A stretch of 64,000 bases of DNA from Pyronema omphalodes (Eukaryota; Ascomycota; Pezizomycetes; Pezizales; Pyronemataceae). The notes beneath the pieces were generated by a model. The model saw only the letters and a list, made by a program, of their open reading frames with translations, did not search any database and was not told where the DNA came from. Below are positions 1 to 10,576 of the stretch, piece by piece. Made by a program: the position numbers and the translations under genes. Numbering within the stretch: the stretch's first letter is position 1; each line of letters begins with the position of its first letter. Location: positions 310,001 through 374,000 of the forward strand of contig JAJJXM010000059.1 of assembly GCA_024516155.1 (NCBI GenBank), in the 5' to 3' direction.

Positions 1-656
1 ACACACCTGTTGCGCATAAGAAACGGGACTCCGATCGCTGTTGGTGGTGCGATTCCGGAGAACGCCAAACGCGGGGCCGCCTGTTTGGTGCCTGCGATCG
101 CTGGCAACGTGAGTACGAGGTACTCGCTCAAGAGGTGGAAAAAATAACGGGAAAGCCGCGGCGACGGCGGGGACGGCTAAAGGTGGTGGACATTTTTTCG
201 GATGATCGGCTTACCAAAGCGATCATGGAATACCTAGCGGCCACAGAGGTGGGAAGGCGCTACGTAGGATGAGAACGGCACGGGTGGGTGAGGCCAAAAT
301 TGGAGGACACGGGGAATGAGGCGATGCGAGATACGGGGCTTTTCCTTTTTTCTTTTCGTTTGGTTAAGACGCGTGTCTTTGGTTTCCTTTGAATTTCTCG
401 CGATGTATTCGAGCAGTCCGCTTCTAAGCGACTCTGTATCTTGTTCTTTTTTTTTCTTTTCTTTTCGGGGGATGTACGGTTTGACTGGTTATTTTCTTTT
501 TCTTTTCTTTTTGGGGGGTGTAACGGGGATAGGAGATAGGGGCGCCTCATTAGGTGGTCTTGGCCACGAGGCCGGGATACCCGGATTTCTTTCTTCCTGC
601 GTAGGCCTTTCAGGCCTCGAACAGTGTATGATACAAAACAAAACAAACAAACAAAC
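1..656 (+). mobile_element. 3' end of a Tad-like LINE (truncated by window edge)
   Basis: The window opens inside the last part of a LINE ORF2 on the + strand (stop at 270-272). About 380 bp of T- and G-rich non-coding sequence follows, ending in an A-rich tail of AAAC/AAAAC units at about 633-656. A simple A-rich 3' tail is the usual end of a non-LTR retrotransposon. The rest of the element lies to the left of the window. The 3' UTR (273-632) contains open frames on both strands, but they are low-complexity and not supported as genes. Confidence 0.65.
3..272 (+). CDS. LINE ORF2 C-terminal end (RNase H/zinc-knuckle tail), partial
   Basis: The open frame enters from the window edge and stops at TGA 270-272, giving 89 codons. 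The translation contains CWWCDSGERQTRGRLFGAC, a Cys-rich block (WWC, then QTRxxLF, then C) followed by RW. This block is typical of the extreme C-terminus of fungal Tad-clade LINE proteins, after the RNase H domain. A basic stretch rich in Arg follows. The protein is a retrotransposon polyprotein end, not a host gene. No start codon is expected here because the N-terminal endonuclease and reverse transcriptase lie outside. The frame is clean over its visible length, unlike the LINEs at 18.8-25.5 kb and 46.6-48.8 kb. Confidence 0.65.
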   Translation, partial: TPVAHKKRDSDRCWWCDSGERQTRGRLFGACDRWQREYEVLAQEVEKITGKPRRRRGRLKVVDIFSDDRLTKAIMEYLAATEVGRRYVG

Positions 657-1632
657 GTACACTCGGCGAACTTCCGACTTTCCGAAAGTACCATAGTCAA
701 GAGTCTATGTCCTCATCGGCGGCTGCACACCCAAGTTGCACATGTCTACCGTATCAAACAATCCTTACATCACCGTCTGGGTTTTCAGTTTTGGCTCTTC
801 CTGCAACTTTTTCTGTGCCCTCGCCCTTGTTGAAAGAGGCGGATAATGAAGGACATAAATAGCGAGACTAGTCTACGACTTCGATGAGGGGACGGATGGT
901 AATCGTGGCGATCCAAAGGTTTGCAGAAAGTAGTGCATTGATTTTCCGAGCCAAGATGTGTCATCAACTAACTCTTCAGTAGGTTTACCACATCATGTTC
1001 GGTGTCCATAGTGGATCGGAAACCAGCACTAGGCATGCTATGCAGCCTTCACGGAAGACTATCTAACCCTAACCCAGAAAGCGCGTGAAAGACCAGCATT
1101 TCAGTATGAATATATTTCAATCAGTACAATAGCAACATATCAAAAGCTTAGTCTTTTTATCGTGCTGGAAGGTGTGTTTGCGAACTATAACAGAATTCAG
1201 GGTTGAGCAATTGACAGTTGGCGCAAAAGAGCACGACAACGCGGCTGTCCTCTGATTAAATCATACCGGCCTTACTAAGTTTGGCCGCATAGCCGCACCG
1301 CTCAGTAACAGAAATTGCCGTGTAGTCAATTGCAAGCTAATGTATGGTCTGAAGGCAGGCATCTATCGTTCTTGTCAATCATGATAACAGAAAAGGAGTT
1401 AATATGTACCACATTAACACAGACATTGGCAGTAAAAAGATAAATAGGAAAATGTCAAGAGACATTTTACAATACAAACAAGGAGATACACTGTTGCACA
1501 ATCCGTCGAGTCGCACAGAACAATATTGGACACCATGTCCAAGTCAGTTGCCATTGCATGATGAAAGCATGTATGAATATCTTTCAGACGTATTTCTTTC
1601 GGTTAGTAAAGCTTTTGAATGTCAGTGACGCC
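657..1632. other. Intergenic, no gene recognised
   Basis: Only short overlapping open frames occur here and none has a recognisable domain. A short telomere-like string, CTAACCCTAACCC, lies at 1063-1075. The right end is the 3' flank of F-box copy A. Confidence 0.5.
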
Positions 1633-3529
1633 TCAGTCGTATTCAATTCCCAATGTCTTACACAATTCCGAAAGTATTCCTGTACTTTCCTCGGGAATGC
1701 AGAGCAATCCGGATGCCCAAAGGTTGTCTCGGATCCTGATCCTTCGGAACTTCGCCCATCGACCGGTCTTCCTCAGACGAAGAACATCCTGGAGGATCTT
1801 ATTCAGTCTCCAGAATCGCTTCTGTACCCATTCAGATTGATCTAGGTTTCCTTCATGGACCGGCTGAGTGGCAGAAAAAAAGAATATTGTCTCAAAGATG
1901 TAAAGACAGAGCGATTCTAAGTTGGGAGGTACTTCTTCAACGATACTGCCATTACCGGGCCAGCCTAGTGGTGAAAATTGAACTAACCCCATCACATCCG
2001 TTGATAATTTCCTCAGCTTAGGAAAATCGTGAAATGGTCCTATTCCTCCATTGACGCTAGAATTCCATTTCACCATCCCATGAATTTTGATCTCCTCAAT
2101 GCAGTTGCGAACAAGCTGTAATGCCTGTTTGAGTTGCAGTGCATCGTGAAGCACAGGATCGTCAGGCGGGTGATATATTTTGAGAGTCTTCAACACCGCA
2201 GTGCACTTCACCAGTTGCAGCAGGCATTGCAAAGACTGTTCCGGATTGACCGACTGGATGTCCATAGCCGTCAAGACTGTAATACAGGCAGGTTGTGGGG
2301 GGTTGCCCTGCCAAGGAAATCATCGTAAATTATTTTCAGTTGTTTCAGGCCTGGCGCGAAACGTAAGAAACAAATAATGTTCCAGTCATTGTCTTGTGGC
2401 TCTGTTTCGTCAAGACAATACTCGTCATCATATAAATCGTGTGCGGGCCACTGTTTGACGTTGTAATCGTCATCCATCATCAGTGATTGCCAGCACAACA
2501 CGTCCAGAGATTTCAGTGGCAAGTGTTCCCAGATTTGCTTTGCCAGTGGTGTCAGCAGCAATGCATATCCCCCTCCAACATGGCCCTCGAATGAAAGGTT
2601 ACGAAGGTTGGTCAGGTGGGTCAAAAGCTGTGGGGCACAAATGTTGTCATACTGCCGGGATATCTTGTCCTTGTCCGATGAACGTACGGAGAGGACCAAC
2701 ATCGGTGACTTCTGGGACAGTTCTCCGGCCAACCGCAAGAAGATATTGCAATCTTCATCTAGTTCTTCCGAGGAGTAATAGTCTGTGGTCATATCATAAG
2801 GGGCTGTCTCACAGTAGGTGAGTTTATTAATATCTTTGGCCAGACTCGGGTTTCCATCAATCAGACGCAGAAGCTTCCGAATGTCTTTGGTAACTGTATC
2901 AACTTCGTCGTATTCTCCTGATATCCGCATTGACCTGGAGTATTTACGTGGTACCCGCACTGACTCATAGATGATGGGTTGCAGAAGGCGACTGAATTCG
3001 CGATTCACAAGTCGGAGATTGAACAAATGACGGTTGATGGTTCTTCTTTCAGCCCTTCCGATGAATCCGATGATTAATAGCAAGACCTCAGCTGGACATG
3101 TCAACAAAGATGCCGCGGATGTATGGGTGGGCAGAACTGTAGGTTGCAATTGTTGGTTCTTCCTTTTTGCCTTGCGCTTTCTCCGTTTCCCCTTGGCAGA
3201 GGACGGTGCGTGTTTCTCAGAGTGAGACGTTGGTTGAACTTGCATTGAGGTGCCCGAAACCTTATGCCCGCTGGATGCTGTAACCACTCTGTCTGTTGTA
3301 ATGTTTTCCCGAGGGGTAATTATTTTTGTGATCGTTTTTGTTTTGGGTCCGGCTCGGGATGTGCAGCCATAGATACAGCGTTTTTCTTGCTTTTTTTTCC
3401 CACTATTATGCATTAGATATACTGTACTTCGACTCTCCAATACATTCGTGCATGTGTTGGGACAGTCATCCGTAGAAACATGTGCATCGATGTTCACTTG
3501 GGAACATTCAATCTGGTTGAGCACTTACT
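1633..3529 (-). pseudogene. F-box protein family copy A, frameshifted
   Basis: Two open frames on the - strand make one F-box family protein: 3402-2271 (N-terminal half) and 2274-1633 (C-terminal half). The F-box lies around 3100-2950 (CPAEVLLLIIGF, then LRLVNREFSRLLQPIIYESV). A family motif GGYALLLTPLAKQIWEHLPLKS and a distal leucine-rich-repeat-like region follow. F-box proteins of this kind normally link substrates to SCF ubiquitin ligases; the substrate is unknown. The frame breaks by one base between LPVLQ and LTAM near 2272, exactly where copy E also breaks. The predicted start is a spliced ATG (A at 3529 joined to TG at 3402-3401). From that ATG the frame stops after about 27 codons, and reaching the long frame needs one more shift within the A-rich stretch. 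It is probably a pseudogene, unless homopolymer sequencing errors are involved. Confidence 0.75.
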
Positions 3530-3641
3530 TTCGAACGTCGGATGTGCAAGGTCTGAAGAGCTGAAGAGTGTCGTGTAATAGTGAATGGATGGGGTAAAAG
3601 GCTTTTCGGGTACGCTATATAAGTGTCTGTCTTGGCGCCAG
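3403..3641 (-). promoter_or_regulatory. Copy A promoter, exon 1 and start-codon intron
   Basis: The promoter motif GGCGCCAAGACA (3628-3639) is followed by TATATAG (3615-3621). Exon 1 ends in CGAAA with donor GTAAGTG at 3528. The branch-like ATCTAAT is at 3418-3412 and the acceptor AG ends at 3403, giving a 126-bp intron. Splicing joins A to TGGGA, which creates ATGGGA. Confidence 0.65.
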
Positions 3642-4164
3642 AACCATCTCAGCCATCGGAACGTTCCATCCTGCTCTTCCTCCGACCATGAAACCCGTTC
3701 TACAATCTCCCTTTAACCTTACATATCCGGGTTTTATTTTACCTGCAGGGAGGTAATTCCATTGCAGTGTGGTCGCGTTACCCCCCAGCTGCGGGATTAT
3801 GCTGCGAGGAAAAACAGCCCTTTGGAAAATGCTATATTTCACCTATGAAACATTCACAAATATGGACATGTTAAATCCTTCGGGACAGATACGTCGCTTC
3901 TACGATACGACTACCGCCATTAATATTTGGATTATCTCATTTTTCAAAATCCTACAGGTCTGGTTCCATGACGATTTGGGATTCTTACATGACCCCCAAG
4001 TTACCGCTTAAATCTGACGGGGGGTTAATGATGTGCTTTTATGGTGGGTATTGACGCACGTTTTTCATCGTTCACTAAATTCAACCCATCATATTCAGCC
4101 ATAACCTCCGGATTTGTCAGAGGAGTACCGGCCTTTTTACCCTGCCGTTGCCAAATAGTGTATA

Positions 4165-4617
4165 CTACATACCAGCTGTACATACGCCATAGCCATTTGT
4201 ATTCATGTTGAAAGCAAACACGGTTTTTCGTGACGGAGTATGGTCTCCGTCCCAGCTAATGGTGCGTCCGTGGTGTGAATCATGAACTTTGACACGGTAA
4301 TAATGACAGAGATACATAGGAAAGTAAAACTCATCAAAAAGGCGAAGTCGGTAAAATCGATCTATCGCCATACCGTTTATATGATAAACCACAAGCATGA
4401 TTTGTTGTGCAGGAATCAATACTGTACGACAACCAATCTTCACACGGCTGCAAAAATAGTGACAAGAACGATCCTTAACCAACATCACGGGTAGAGTGTT
4501 GCTTCCATGATGTGTGAATTCATATCTACCGGAGCACTGCTTGTGGGTTTCATCCATTATGTCGATGATTACGGCTTGCCGCACTGATGCAAGTTGTCTT
4601 CGCGCGTTTCCGCGCAC
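4165..4617 (-). CDS. Hypothetical 150-residue open frame in the A/E duplicated segment
   Basis: An uninterrupted 150-codon frame lies about 0.6 kb upstream of the copy A promoter, in the same orientation. It has no recognised domain; it is rich in Arg, His, Cys and Tyr and ends NMNTNGYGVCTAGM. The homologous DNA upstream of copy E (about 37.66-37.83 kb, + strand) retains matching stretches such as FPMYL and the NMNTNG-TAGM coding end, but in that copy the frame is broken by stops and shifts. It could be a small gene carried with the F-box unit, or an open frame left by chance in one copy. No function is proposed. Confidence 0.25.
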   Translation of the reverse strand: MRGNARRQLASVRQAVIIDIMDETHKQCSGRYEFTHHGSNTLPVMLVKDRSCHYFCSRVKIGCRTVLIPAQQIMLVVYHINGMAIDRFYRLRLFDEFYFPMYLCHYYRVKVHDSHHGRTISWDGDHTPSRKTVFAFNMNTNGYGVCTAGM

Positions 4618-4740
4618 CGTGTCTTACACGTACGATCGGTGGTTCACCGCGACACGACGCGACGTGAATCCCTGCAAACGCGTCGCAACAGAGCGACCTG
4701 CGTGTTGGTTTAGCTCGCTTCTGCATTAGCACCATTCTGG
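4560..4740 (-). repeat. GC-rich dispersed repeat with CGTCG/CGACG units (copy 1 of 3)
   Basis: The core is GACACGACGCGACGTGAATC followed by CCTGCAAACGCGTCGC on the + strand. Related blocks occur at 37500-37575 (reverse orientation) and 40820-40990. Each lies 0.6-1.1 kb upstream of an F-box copy (A, E, F). Confidence 0.55.
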
Positions 4741-5299
4741 CAGGGAAGTCAGATCCTGATTTCCCTCGGCGTCACCCGAACCCGTCAACACAGAAACGTA
4801 AAGAATAAAACTCGATGCACAACAGAGAAGGAAGTATGGTTCACAAAATTTACCGGGTCCTGAACAATTCGCATAGCTGAAGCAGAGCAGGCTAAAAGAT
4901 ATATTGATACTGTGCGTACACGATGCGATAATAATGAGAGAAACAATGTAAGATGTGCAATAATACAAAAAATGCTGACAGTCCTCATGACATCACAGAA
5001 TATCACTACAATTACCTGCCATAAATATCGAAGTCATCTCTGAAATGCAATCCTATCCTGTTCATGGCATTCCAGTGCGACGATCCTGTCCGGAAGCCGC
5101 GTACATGGTCGAATCGTCCTTATTTCTTCCTTGTCGTTCGTACACAACCGTTAAATAGTGTCGGTCTCACAAGAACACCCTGGTTGGAAACCATGGTGCC
5201 CATTGCGTCGGGAGAGTGAACTTCAGAAATTCGCAAATCGCTCGATAACTTCTGGTTCAATGTGTAAAGTCCTGTTCTCATCCTCACGCCATAGGAACC
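4741..5299. other. Intergenic, nothing recognised
   Basis: There are short hydrophobic open frames on the - strand (4726-5006), but no start context, homology or intron pattern supports a gene. Confidence 0.4.
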
Positions 5300-6047
5300 T
5301 TACAACAACATCTGATTAGCTGCTATTTCCCCACTAGATATAAAATATCAGCTGTTTTGAAGCACAACTTACTGTTCCGAGTCCCAGAACATCCTAATCG
5401 ATCGTGGTGGGGCCGTAACGTCTTGATGACGAGGAAGAATTCTGTGCTCGGCGGCGTATCCCCGAGTATCAAAGTAGTACCAAGGTGTTGGAGCGAGGTC
5501 CAATAGTCGCCGTGCGGCGGATGATTGTTCTGTCTCAAAGACGCATTTATCAGTCATCGATACAGAACATTACTCAATATTACTGTCTCCGTCATGTTTC
5601 ACTAACCTTTATCAAGAGCTTCCTTCATCTCGTCGATGTAATCAGAATAGACGATAGCCCGAGATTCCATGCCGTAAATCATCTTCTGAAGTTTCCTGTA
5701 ACGTTCACAGAGTCTCTCGTGCTCGGGCTGGATATTGTCAATGGACTCACGCAGCTTATCATTGGCCGAAAGTAGGGTACTGTTCTGTTTCTTAAGGTGT
5801 GTGGAGTATGCCGTGGCTTCGTTATCTCATTCTCCATGGATTTGATTGCTCTCGAACACTTGCATTCTTGGTTGGCTTTTGCTTTTCCTTTATCCTTGGC
5901 TGCAAAATGTCTGACAGACTGGTACGCGTTTTCGTGATTTTTGTGAAATTGTGTGTTGATACCGTTTGATGAGTTCCCGGCGTTGAAAGACCATGGATTG
6001 GAATTTTCATAGTCTTTCCCTTGGGTGTACAAATTGTTGCAGTTCAT
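5300..6047 (-). CDS. Candidate three-exon orphan gene with coiled-coil segment
   Basis: The frame starts at ATG 6047 and runs about 75 codons (polar, Lys/Asn-rich). After a one-base frame change near 5825, a strongly helical Glu/Lys-rich frame (LRESIDNIQPEHERL, then RYRKLQKMIYGM) runs to a GTTAGTG donor at 5606. A 77-bp intron (5530-5606) joins in frame to an exon containing APTPWYYFDTRGYAAEHRILP. A second donor, GTAAGT, is at 5372, with acceptor TATCTAG at 5334 (39 bp, short even for fungi). The last exon stops at TAA 5302-5300. The product would be a small coiled-coil protein of unknown function. The frame change in exon 1 means either a pseudogene, an unseen intron or a sequence error. No family was recognised. 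Confidence 0.4.
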
Positions 6048-8407
6048 TATAAGGCCTGTAGCAATGTGAAAAATTGAGCAATTATCCTGTAATCATTAGC
6101 ATACGCCAGTGAGGGTGAGGGGAAGTTCTTACAAAATCAGCAGCGGAATAAAGTTTCCAAAATCTCCAAATTAATGACTGAATGAAGCCGAGCAAGACAG
6201 ATGCAAAACTTGAAAGGGGAGTGGAGTGATGAGGTCAATATTCCATGTCACGGAGCAAATGTTGGCGAAGGCCATGGATTAGAGATTGAGAAGTACATAC
6301 TCCTCCATCTCCAGGTGCACGTGATAACCCACAGTGTATATTTGATGTCAAATGCAGTGTCTATGCCATGTGTATCGCTAATCGATGTCACAATCATTCG
6401 CCCGCACTGCAGTTTTGAGCATAGCTGATTCTTTTTGCTGTGAGTCGTAGTCTGGTGACTCCATGAGAAGTTATGTCTTGGCGCACAATGGACACCACAC
6501 ATGCTGATTGTCATTGTTATTGTAAATATTCAACCCGATGAAGTTGTTCTCACAAATGCTTATCAAATCCCACGCCGATCAGGCAATTAAGAGGTTCAAC
6601 ATCACATAGCAAGGTGGAACTCATACATGACGGTCTAATTATTTTTCCTATGAATGTTCCTGCTTGGCTGCACATCGAGTCATGGTGTTTGGGACCACAT
6701 TGGGCATGACTTGTTCTCCGCAAAACGTGTTTTCGATGTCGTTTGATTGGTCAACTGTAAACACTTCAACTTCAGTTCACTGCACAAAGTGTGTGAACCC
6801 GGCATTTTCTGGGCCGCGATATAATGACCTGCCAGATTGTCATACTCGAAAACGATATCAAGGCGTCAGCCTCTGAACAAAATTCCTTCACGTTAATAAT
6901 CCCATTCAACTTTTTTTTTCGTTTTGCTCAACCTCCAATCCGGGTTGTACGTATCTGCATCATCTAAGCGCCCGTCGTGCGCCTTCCACAGAGCCGCATA
7001 CATCGTTCACCGACGCGTCCCAACCACAATTCAGTCTTCTCATGCCCCTCCCGATCTATGCCCAAGAGACGAACGAGAGAGTATTCTTTGCCGCTTGACA
7101 GCCATTACCAGTGACTTGGAGCGCAAGGTAAGGAAAGTACACGATATTGCTTGTCATTGCATTGCTTCGGGTGACTCTGGCACTACCTGGCGCGGTAATG
7201 CCGATGTCAATAGAGCCTCCCCTTCCTCTTTCGGAGCTGTATGTTTCGCACTGTTGATGTCGTGACATTTTACGCGTTGAATGGCCCTTTCTACACCCTT
7301 TGAGGGATTGTTGCTCTGGCACAGTGGCCTCTGGATCAGTCGATCTTCTTCCACCTCAGGATCTATCTTCCTGTCAAGTTCTCTCCGTTGTCTGCTTTCA
7401 TCGCTCTTACTTCCACCTCAGTTCGAGCTGACTTCCAGTCTACCAATCCACGACCAGTACGCCGGGGATTCCTCTTTGTCCGCCGTCACGAGCATCTTCA
7501 GCGCCGGCTACACACCCTCAAACCCCGGAATTTTGAAGGACCTTTATCAAAGCACTCGAACGCAGTCATGAGCATTCCATATGTACAGTGTGCAGGGCTA
7601 CGGGGCATTACCCCACATATACCAAGGTCCCGGCTGCAGAGAACAACCGAGGTAGACCTCCAATCTAGTCTGAGACGTTATTGGAACTAACACGGCGGTC
7701 ATGAAGTGGGAATGTAAGTGGAGAGATCCCTTGTGCGACGCTGCCTTCCCTGTGGTACATTCTGCCCATACAAATTGCATAAATATAATCCTCCCCCACC
7801 AAACTTTTATGCAACGGGAGGGCTATCCCTGGTTTATGCCATCACGGTGATAAAGTTGCCCGATCTATCCCTTTGCATAAAATATGCAACATTGTCACAA
7901 TTAAAGTTTCGATTTCAAGTAATCTCACTGAACAATGGCCGTTGCAAACATCTTCCGCAAATTATTCAAAGATCAAGCAACAACCACCCTGAATTCACAA
8001 GCGAAAAATTGACAAAACGGAATTACTATCATAAATTATGTAAAAAAAAAACAACCATTTCGTCCCCATTACCAGAGCGCACCCGAATATCTTAACAGAT
8101 ATTTTCGCCCACCCCAAATCAATAGTTCACAACTTCCTTGATAAAATTTTCGTTTATCCTCTTTCATGAGGTATCCGGCATATGATGCAATAATTCCCTA
8201 TTTCCGCTGACAATCGATTCCGCAATGTCTGCAACATTGCAGATGTCACCGTATGCGTGAAGATATGCCCTGTTGTTTATAAATCAGCATTTATCCCCAA
8301 CTACAACCCCGCGGCCGGCGAAAAAATTGCCGGGAACTCAAACTCAACAACCGGAACCTTAGCCTCCTTCAAAGTCTTCAAAAAGCCAACTTCATTCGGC
8401 AACAAAG
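6048..8407. other. Long region without a supported gene
   Basis: Open frames of up to 125 codons occur on both strands (for example 6924-7265, 7281-7571 and 7718-8095), but none shows a domain, consistent coding pattern or convincing splice structure. A perfect 7-bp inverted repeat, TCTGCAA-CA-TTGCAGA, is at 8228-8243. Between about 8300 and 8420 the - strand has a short readable frame after the Dicer remnant ([20 protein letters not shown]) that I cannot assign. Confidence 0.4.
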
Positions 8408-9349
8408 ATATCAACGAGCGACCTTTTCCATTTGCACATCTCGCAGTTCTTCCCACGCGATGAATATAATCTTTAGGAGCATTTTCAAAACAGAGTCGCC
8501 AAGGAATTCAAGGCGCTGGTAGTCAGTTGGATCTTGCGCAGATGAGGCGGTGATTGCACACAGCAACGATTCAATTGGTAGCCAGTCCAATTTTATGTAA
8601 CTTCTAAGGCTAGCTGCAAGAAGCGTCTTTTCAACTCTGTCAACAATGAATGGTAAGAGTAACCCAAGACGAGCATATTTCCAAGGAAGAGTGTCGACAC
8701 GATGATGACTTGGTAAGATGTGGCACACCTTGTCAACCTTTCTGCCGAGACCAGCGGACTCATGCAAGAAATCCCGGCGTCAAGTAAGTTTTGTAACCTC
8801 CATAATAGGTTGCTTTAGAAGTTCACCTTCGAGTTTGCTCGAAAATCAAGAGGATTGAAATCATGTCGCCATCTTTCAAAAATATATAAGGCTCCTAAGC
8901 TATCTCCAATATCGTCGTGTTCTCTGATAATCCCCATTTCAATGCCACTTTTATAGGCTTCGAGTGCTGGAATTGATTCGTTTGTAAACTGGTCCCATGT
9001 TTCGCCGGACCCTTCACCAGGGAGGAAGAGATAGGTGTAGTCTAATTTATCCGCCGAGGCCCTGTAATGATGGTTTTTAATGAGACGGAAGGTTGCATTT
9101 CTAGCTCTCTTGATGAGCTCTGGAGTATTCTCAACACTCTTTGCATGTTGGCTAATTCTAGTCTGAACAGTCTCCGCCGTTGACCAAAAAAGCTTCAGCT
9201 CAGGAATTTTAGGAAGCTTGATGGGTAGTAGAATATCGAGTGTGGAAACTTGTCCTGATGAGAACGTCATTTCAATTTTGTTAGCATAGCAACGGTTGTA
9301 CTGCTCCAGTATTTATTAACCGATTGCCAGATGTCATCCCGACCATCTA
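8408..9349 (-). pseudogene. Dicer-like protein, 3' fragment (platform region and RNase IIIa)
   Basis: This is the downstream piece of a Dicer-like gene whose upstream piece lies at 14937-15972, beyond the copia insertion. The frame 9270-8815 (LDILLPIKLPKIPELKLFW and onward) matches the region after the Dicer dimerisation domain. The frame 8767-8411 contains the RNase III signature [17 protein letters not shown] with its acidic catalytic residues, preceded by RRDFLH and LPWKYARLGLLLPF. Dicer cuts double-stranded RNA to small interfering RNAs in RNA silencing. The two frames are joined by a shift or intron near 8770-8815. The sequence ends just after the first RNase III motif; the second RNase III domain is absent. 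Another break lies near 9270, close to the insertion point. It is non-functional as it stands. Confidence 0.8.
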
Positions 9350-9507
9350 TGTTGAAGTGACGCCTAAGGCCGGTGTGGGCTAGGGTTACTAGGTGCTATA
9401 TTAGCTTGCTGTGCATCCGGTGGAAATGGTTCTTCACTCAATACATTAACTGTTTCTCGTTCTCCACTTCCACCGTTCTCTCCTCGTGCCTGCTCGTCCT
9501 TCCGACA
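9350..9507 (+). repeat. copia 5' LTR and primer-binding site
   Basis: This 158-bp LTR begins TGTTGAAGTGACGCC and ends TTCCGACA. Immediately after it, GGTTATGAGCCC (9508-9519) is complementary to GGGCTCATAACC, the anticodon arm of initiator tRNA-Met. That indicates priming by a half tRNA, as in Drosophila copia. Confidence 0.85.
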
Positions 9508-9634
9508 GGTTATGAGCCCTTCTGCGTTTTCGTTTCGCTCAACGTCTTTATTCTATTTATCTTCTTACTAATTTCTAATCCTTAATCTTTAATTTCTTCT
9601 TGAACCTTCCTAAACGTCCGCCCTTCCTGTTAAC

Positions 9635-10576
9635 ATGACTGACGTTTATGTTAATTCTAAGAAAGGGGCGAGCTTCGCTAAGCTCACCTCGGGAAATTAC
9701 TCGACGTGGAGGAAGAGGATCCTTCCCCTTATTGACTCCATCGAGGCTCTCAACATTGTGCTTGGTATCGAACCCTTCCCAGACCATGCAGGTCAAAGGA
9801 AAGCCTGGAACAACAAGGCAAAGGAAGCGCGCCTAATGATTATCGAGTCGACAAGCGAGTTGATTCAAGAACACATTGACTCGACGAAGACAGCTCCTGA
9901 AATCTGGCGTGCCCTCGAACTCAAATTCAACAACGCTCAAGATCTCGGTGGCCAACGGAACCTTCGCGCCCAGTTTAATCGGTGCATACCCACTGCTAAC
10001 GAGACTATGGACTCCTGGATTGCTCGTCTACAGGTTATACGATTGCAACTTGCTAACACGGCGAGCGCCATTACCGAAGAAGCCCTTGTTGACCACGTCA
10101 TTACCAACATGCCTGCTCAATACTCACTCTTGCGCCTACAGCTCGAGAACCAGGTTCTTACCCTGGACGCGCTTACTCACCGGATCTTTGCATACAACAC
10201 CACGCTAGGAATCAACAAATCCCACGGCGTTGGTTCTCTTGGTGAAGCTTTCAGTGCCGCCATTGGTAAAGGTAGACGATGGTGTACACACTGCTCAAAG
10301 AACAACCACAATACCAAGGATTGTTTCAAGAAGCCTAACAACAACAATAACTATAACAATAACAACAATGGAAACAAGCGCAAACGATCTGACAACGACA
10401 ACCCAGGTCCCTCGAACAACAAAACCAACCTGATGTGTCATCATTGTGGTGAAAGAGGACATGTTGCTCTTGATTGTGCCATCCGGAAAAATGGCCAGCG
10501 TGCTAAAGAAATGACTGCTAGGAACAGGGGACGTGCAAACGTTGCCACTCAAGGTGACGATGACCTTGCCCTTTGA
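9635..10576 (+). CDS. copia Gag (capsid and nucleocapsid)
   Basis: This is a 313-codon frame from ATG 9635 to TGA 10574-10576. The N-terminal half is the copia-type Gag: LTSGNYSTWRKRILPLIDS near residue 17, the ALELKFN region and a 'TMDSWIARL' helix. The C-terminal part has two CCHC-like knuckles: CTHCSKNNHNTKDC near residue 211 and CHHCGERGHVALDC near residue 268. An Asn-rich linker lies between them. It forms the virus-like particle and packages element RNA. The stop codon is in the same frame as the protease/integrase frame that follows, so Gag and Pol are separated by only this TGA. Read-through or a point mutation would explain the arrangement. Confidence 0.88.
   Translation: MTDVYVNSKKGASFAKLTSGNYSTWRKRILPLIDSIEALNIVLGIEPFPDHAGQRKAWNNKAKEARLMIIESTSELIQEHIDSTKTAPEIWRALELKFNNAQDLGGQRNLRAQFNRCIPTANETMDSWIARLQVIRLQLANTASAITEEALVDHVITNMPAQYSLLRLQLENQVLTLDALTHRIFAYNTTLGINKSHGVGSLGEAFSAAIGKGRRWCTHCSKNNHNTKDCFKKPNNNNNYNNNNNGNKRKRSDNDNPGPSNNKTNLMCHHCGERGHVALDCAIRKNGQRAKEMTARNRGRANVATQGDDDLAL

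Noticed and set aside
260..700. 146-codon Lys/Arg-rich - strand frame
   Set aside because: It is the complement of the T-rich LINE 3' UTR; a composition artefact.
1063..1075. Telomere-like CTAACCCTAACCC
   Set aside because: Two units are too few to claim an internal telomere; chance is likely.
2266..2276. Programmed -1 frameshifting in copies A and E
   Set aside because: The sites (CAGTCTTGAC; CAGTTTTAAC) are not standard slippery heptamers and no obvious downstream structure was seen. A shared deletion is simpler. Kept as a testable alternative in the findings.
3403..3528. Long frames of copies A and E starting inside the intron (GTG at 3524; GTG at about 38494)
   Set aside because: They begin within the conserved intron at a GTG, no ATG is present, and the other copies support the spliced ATG instead.
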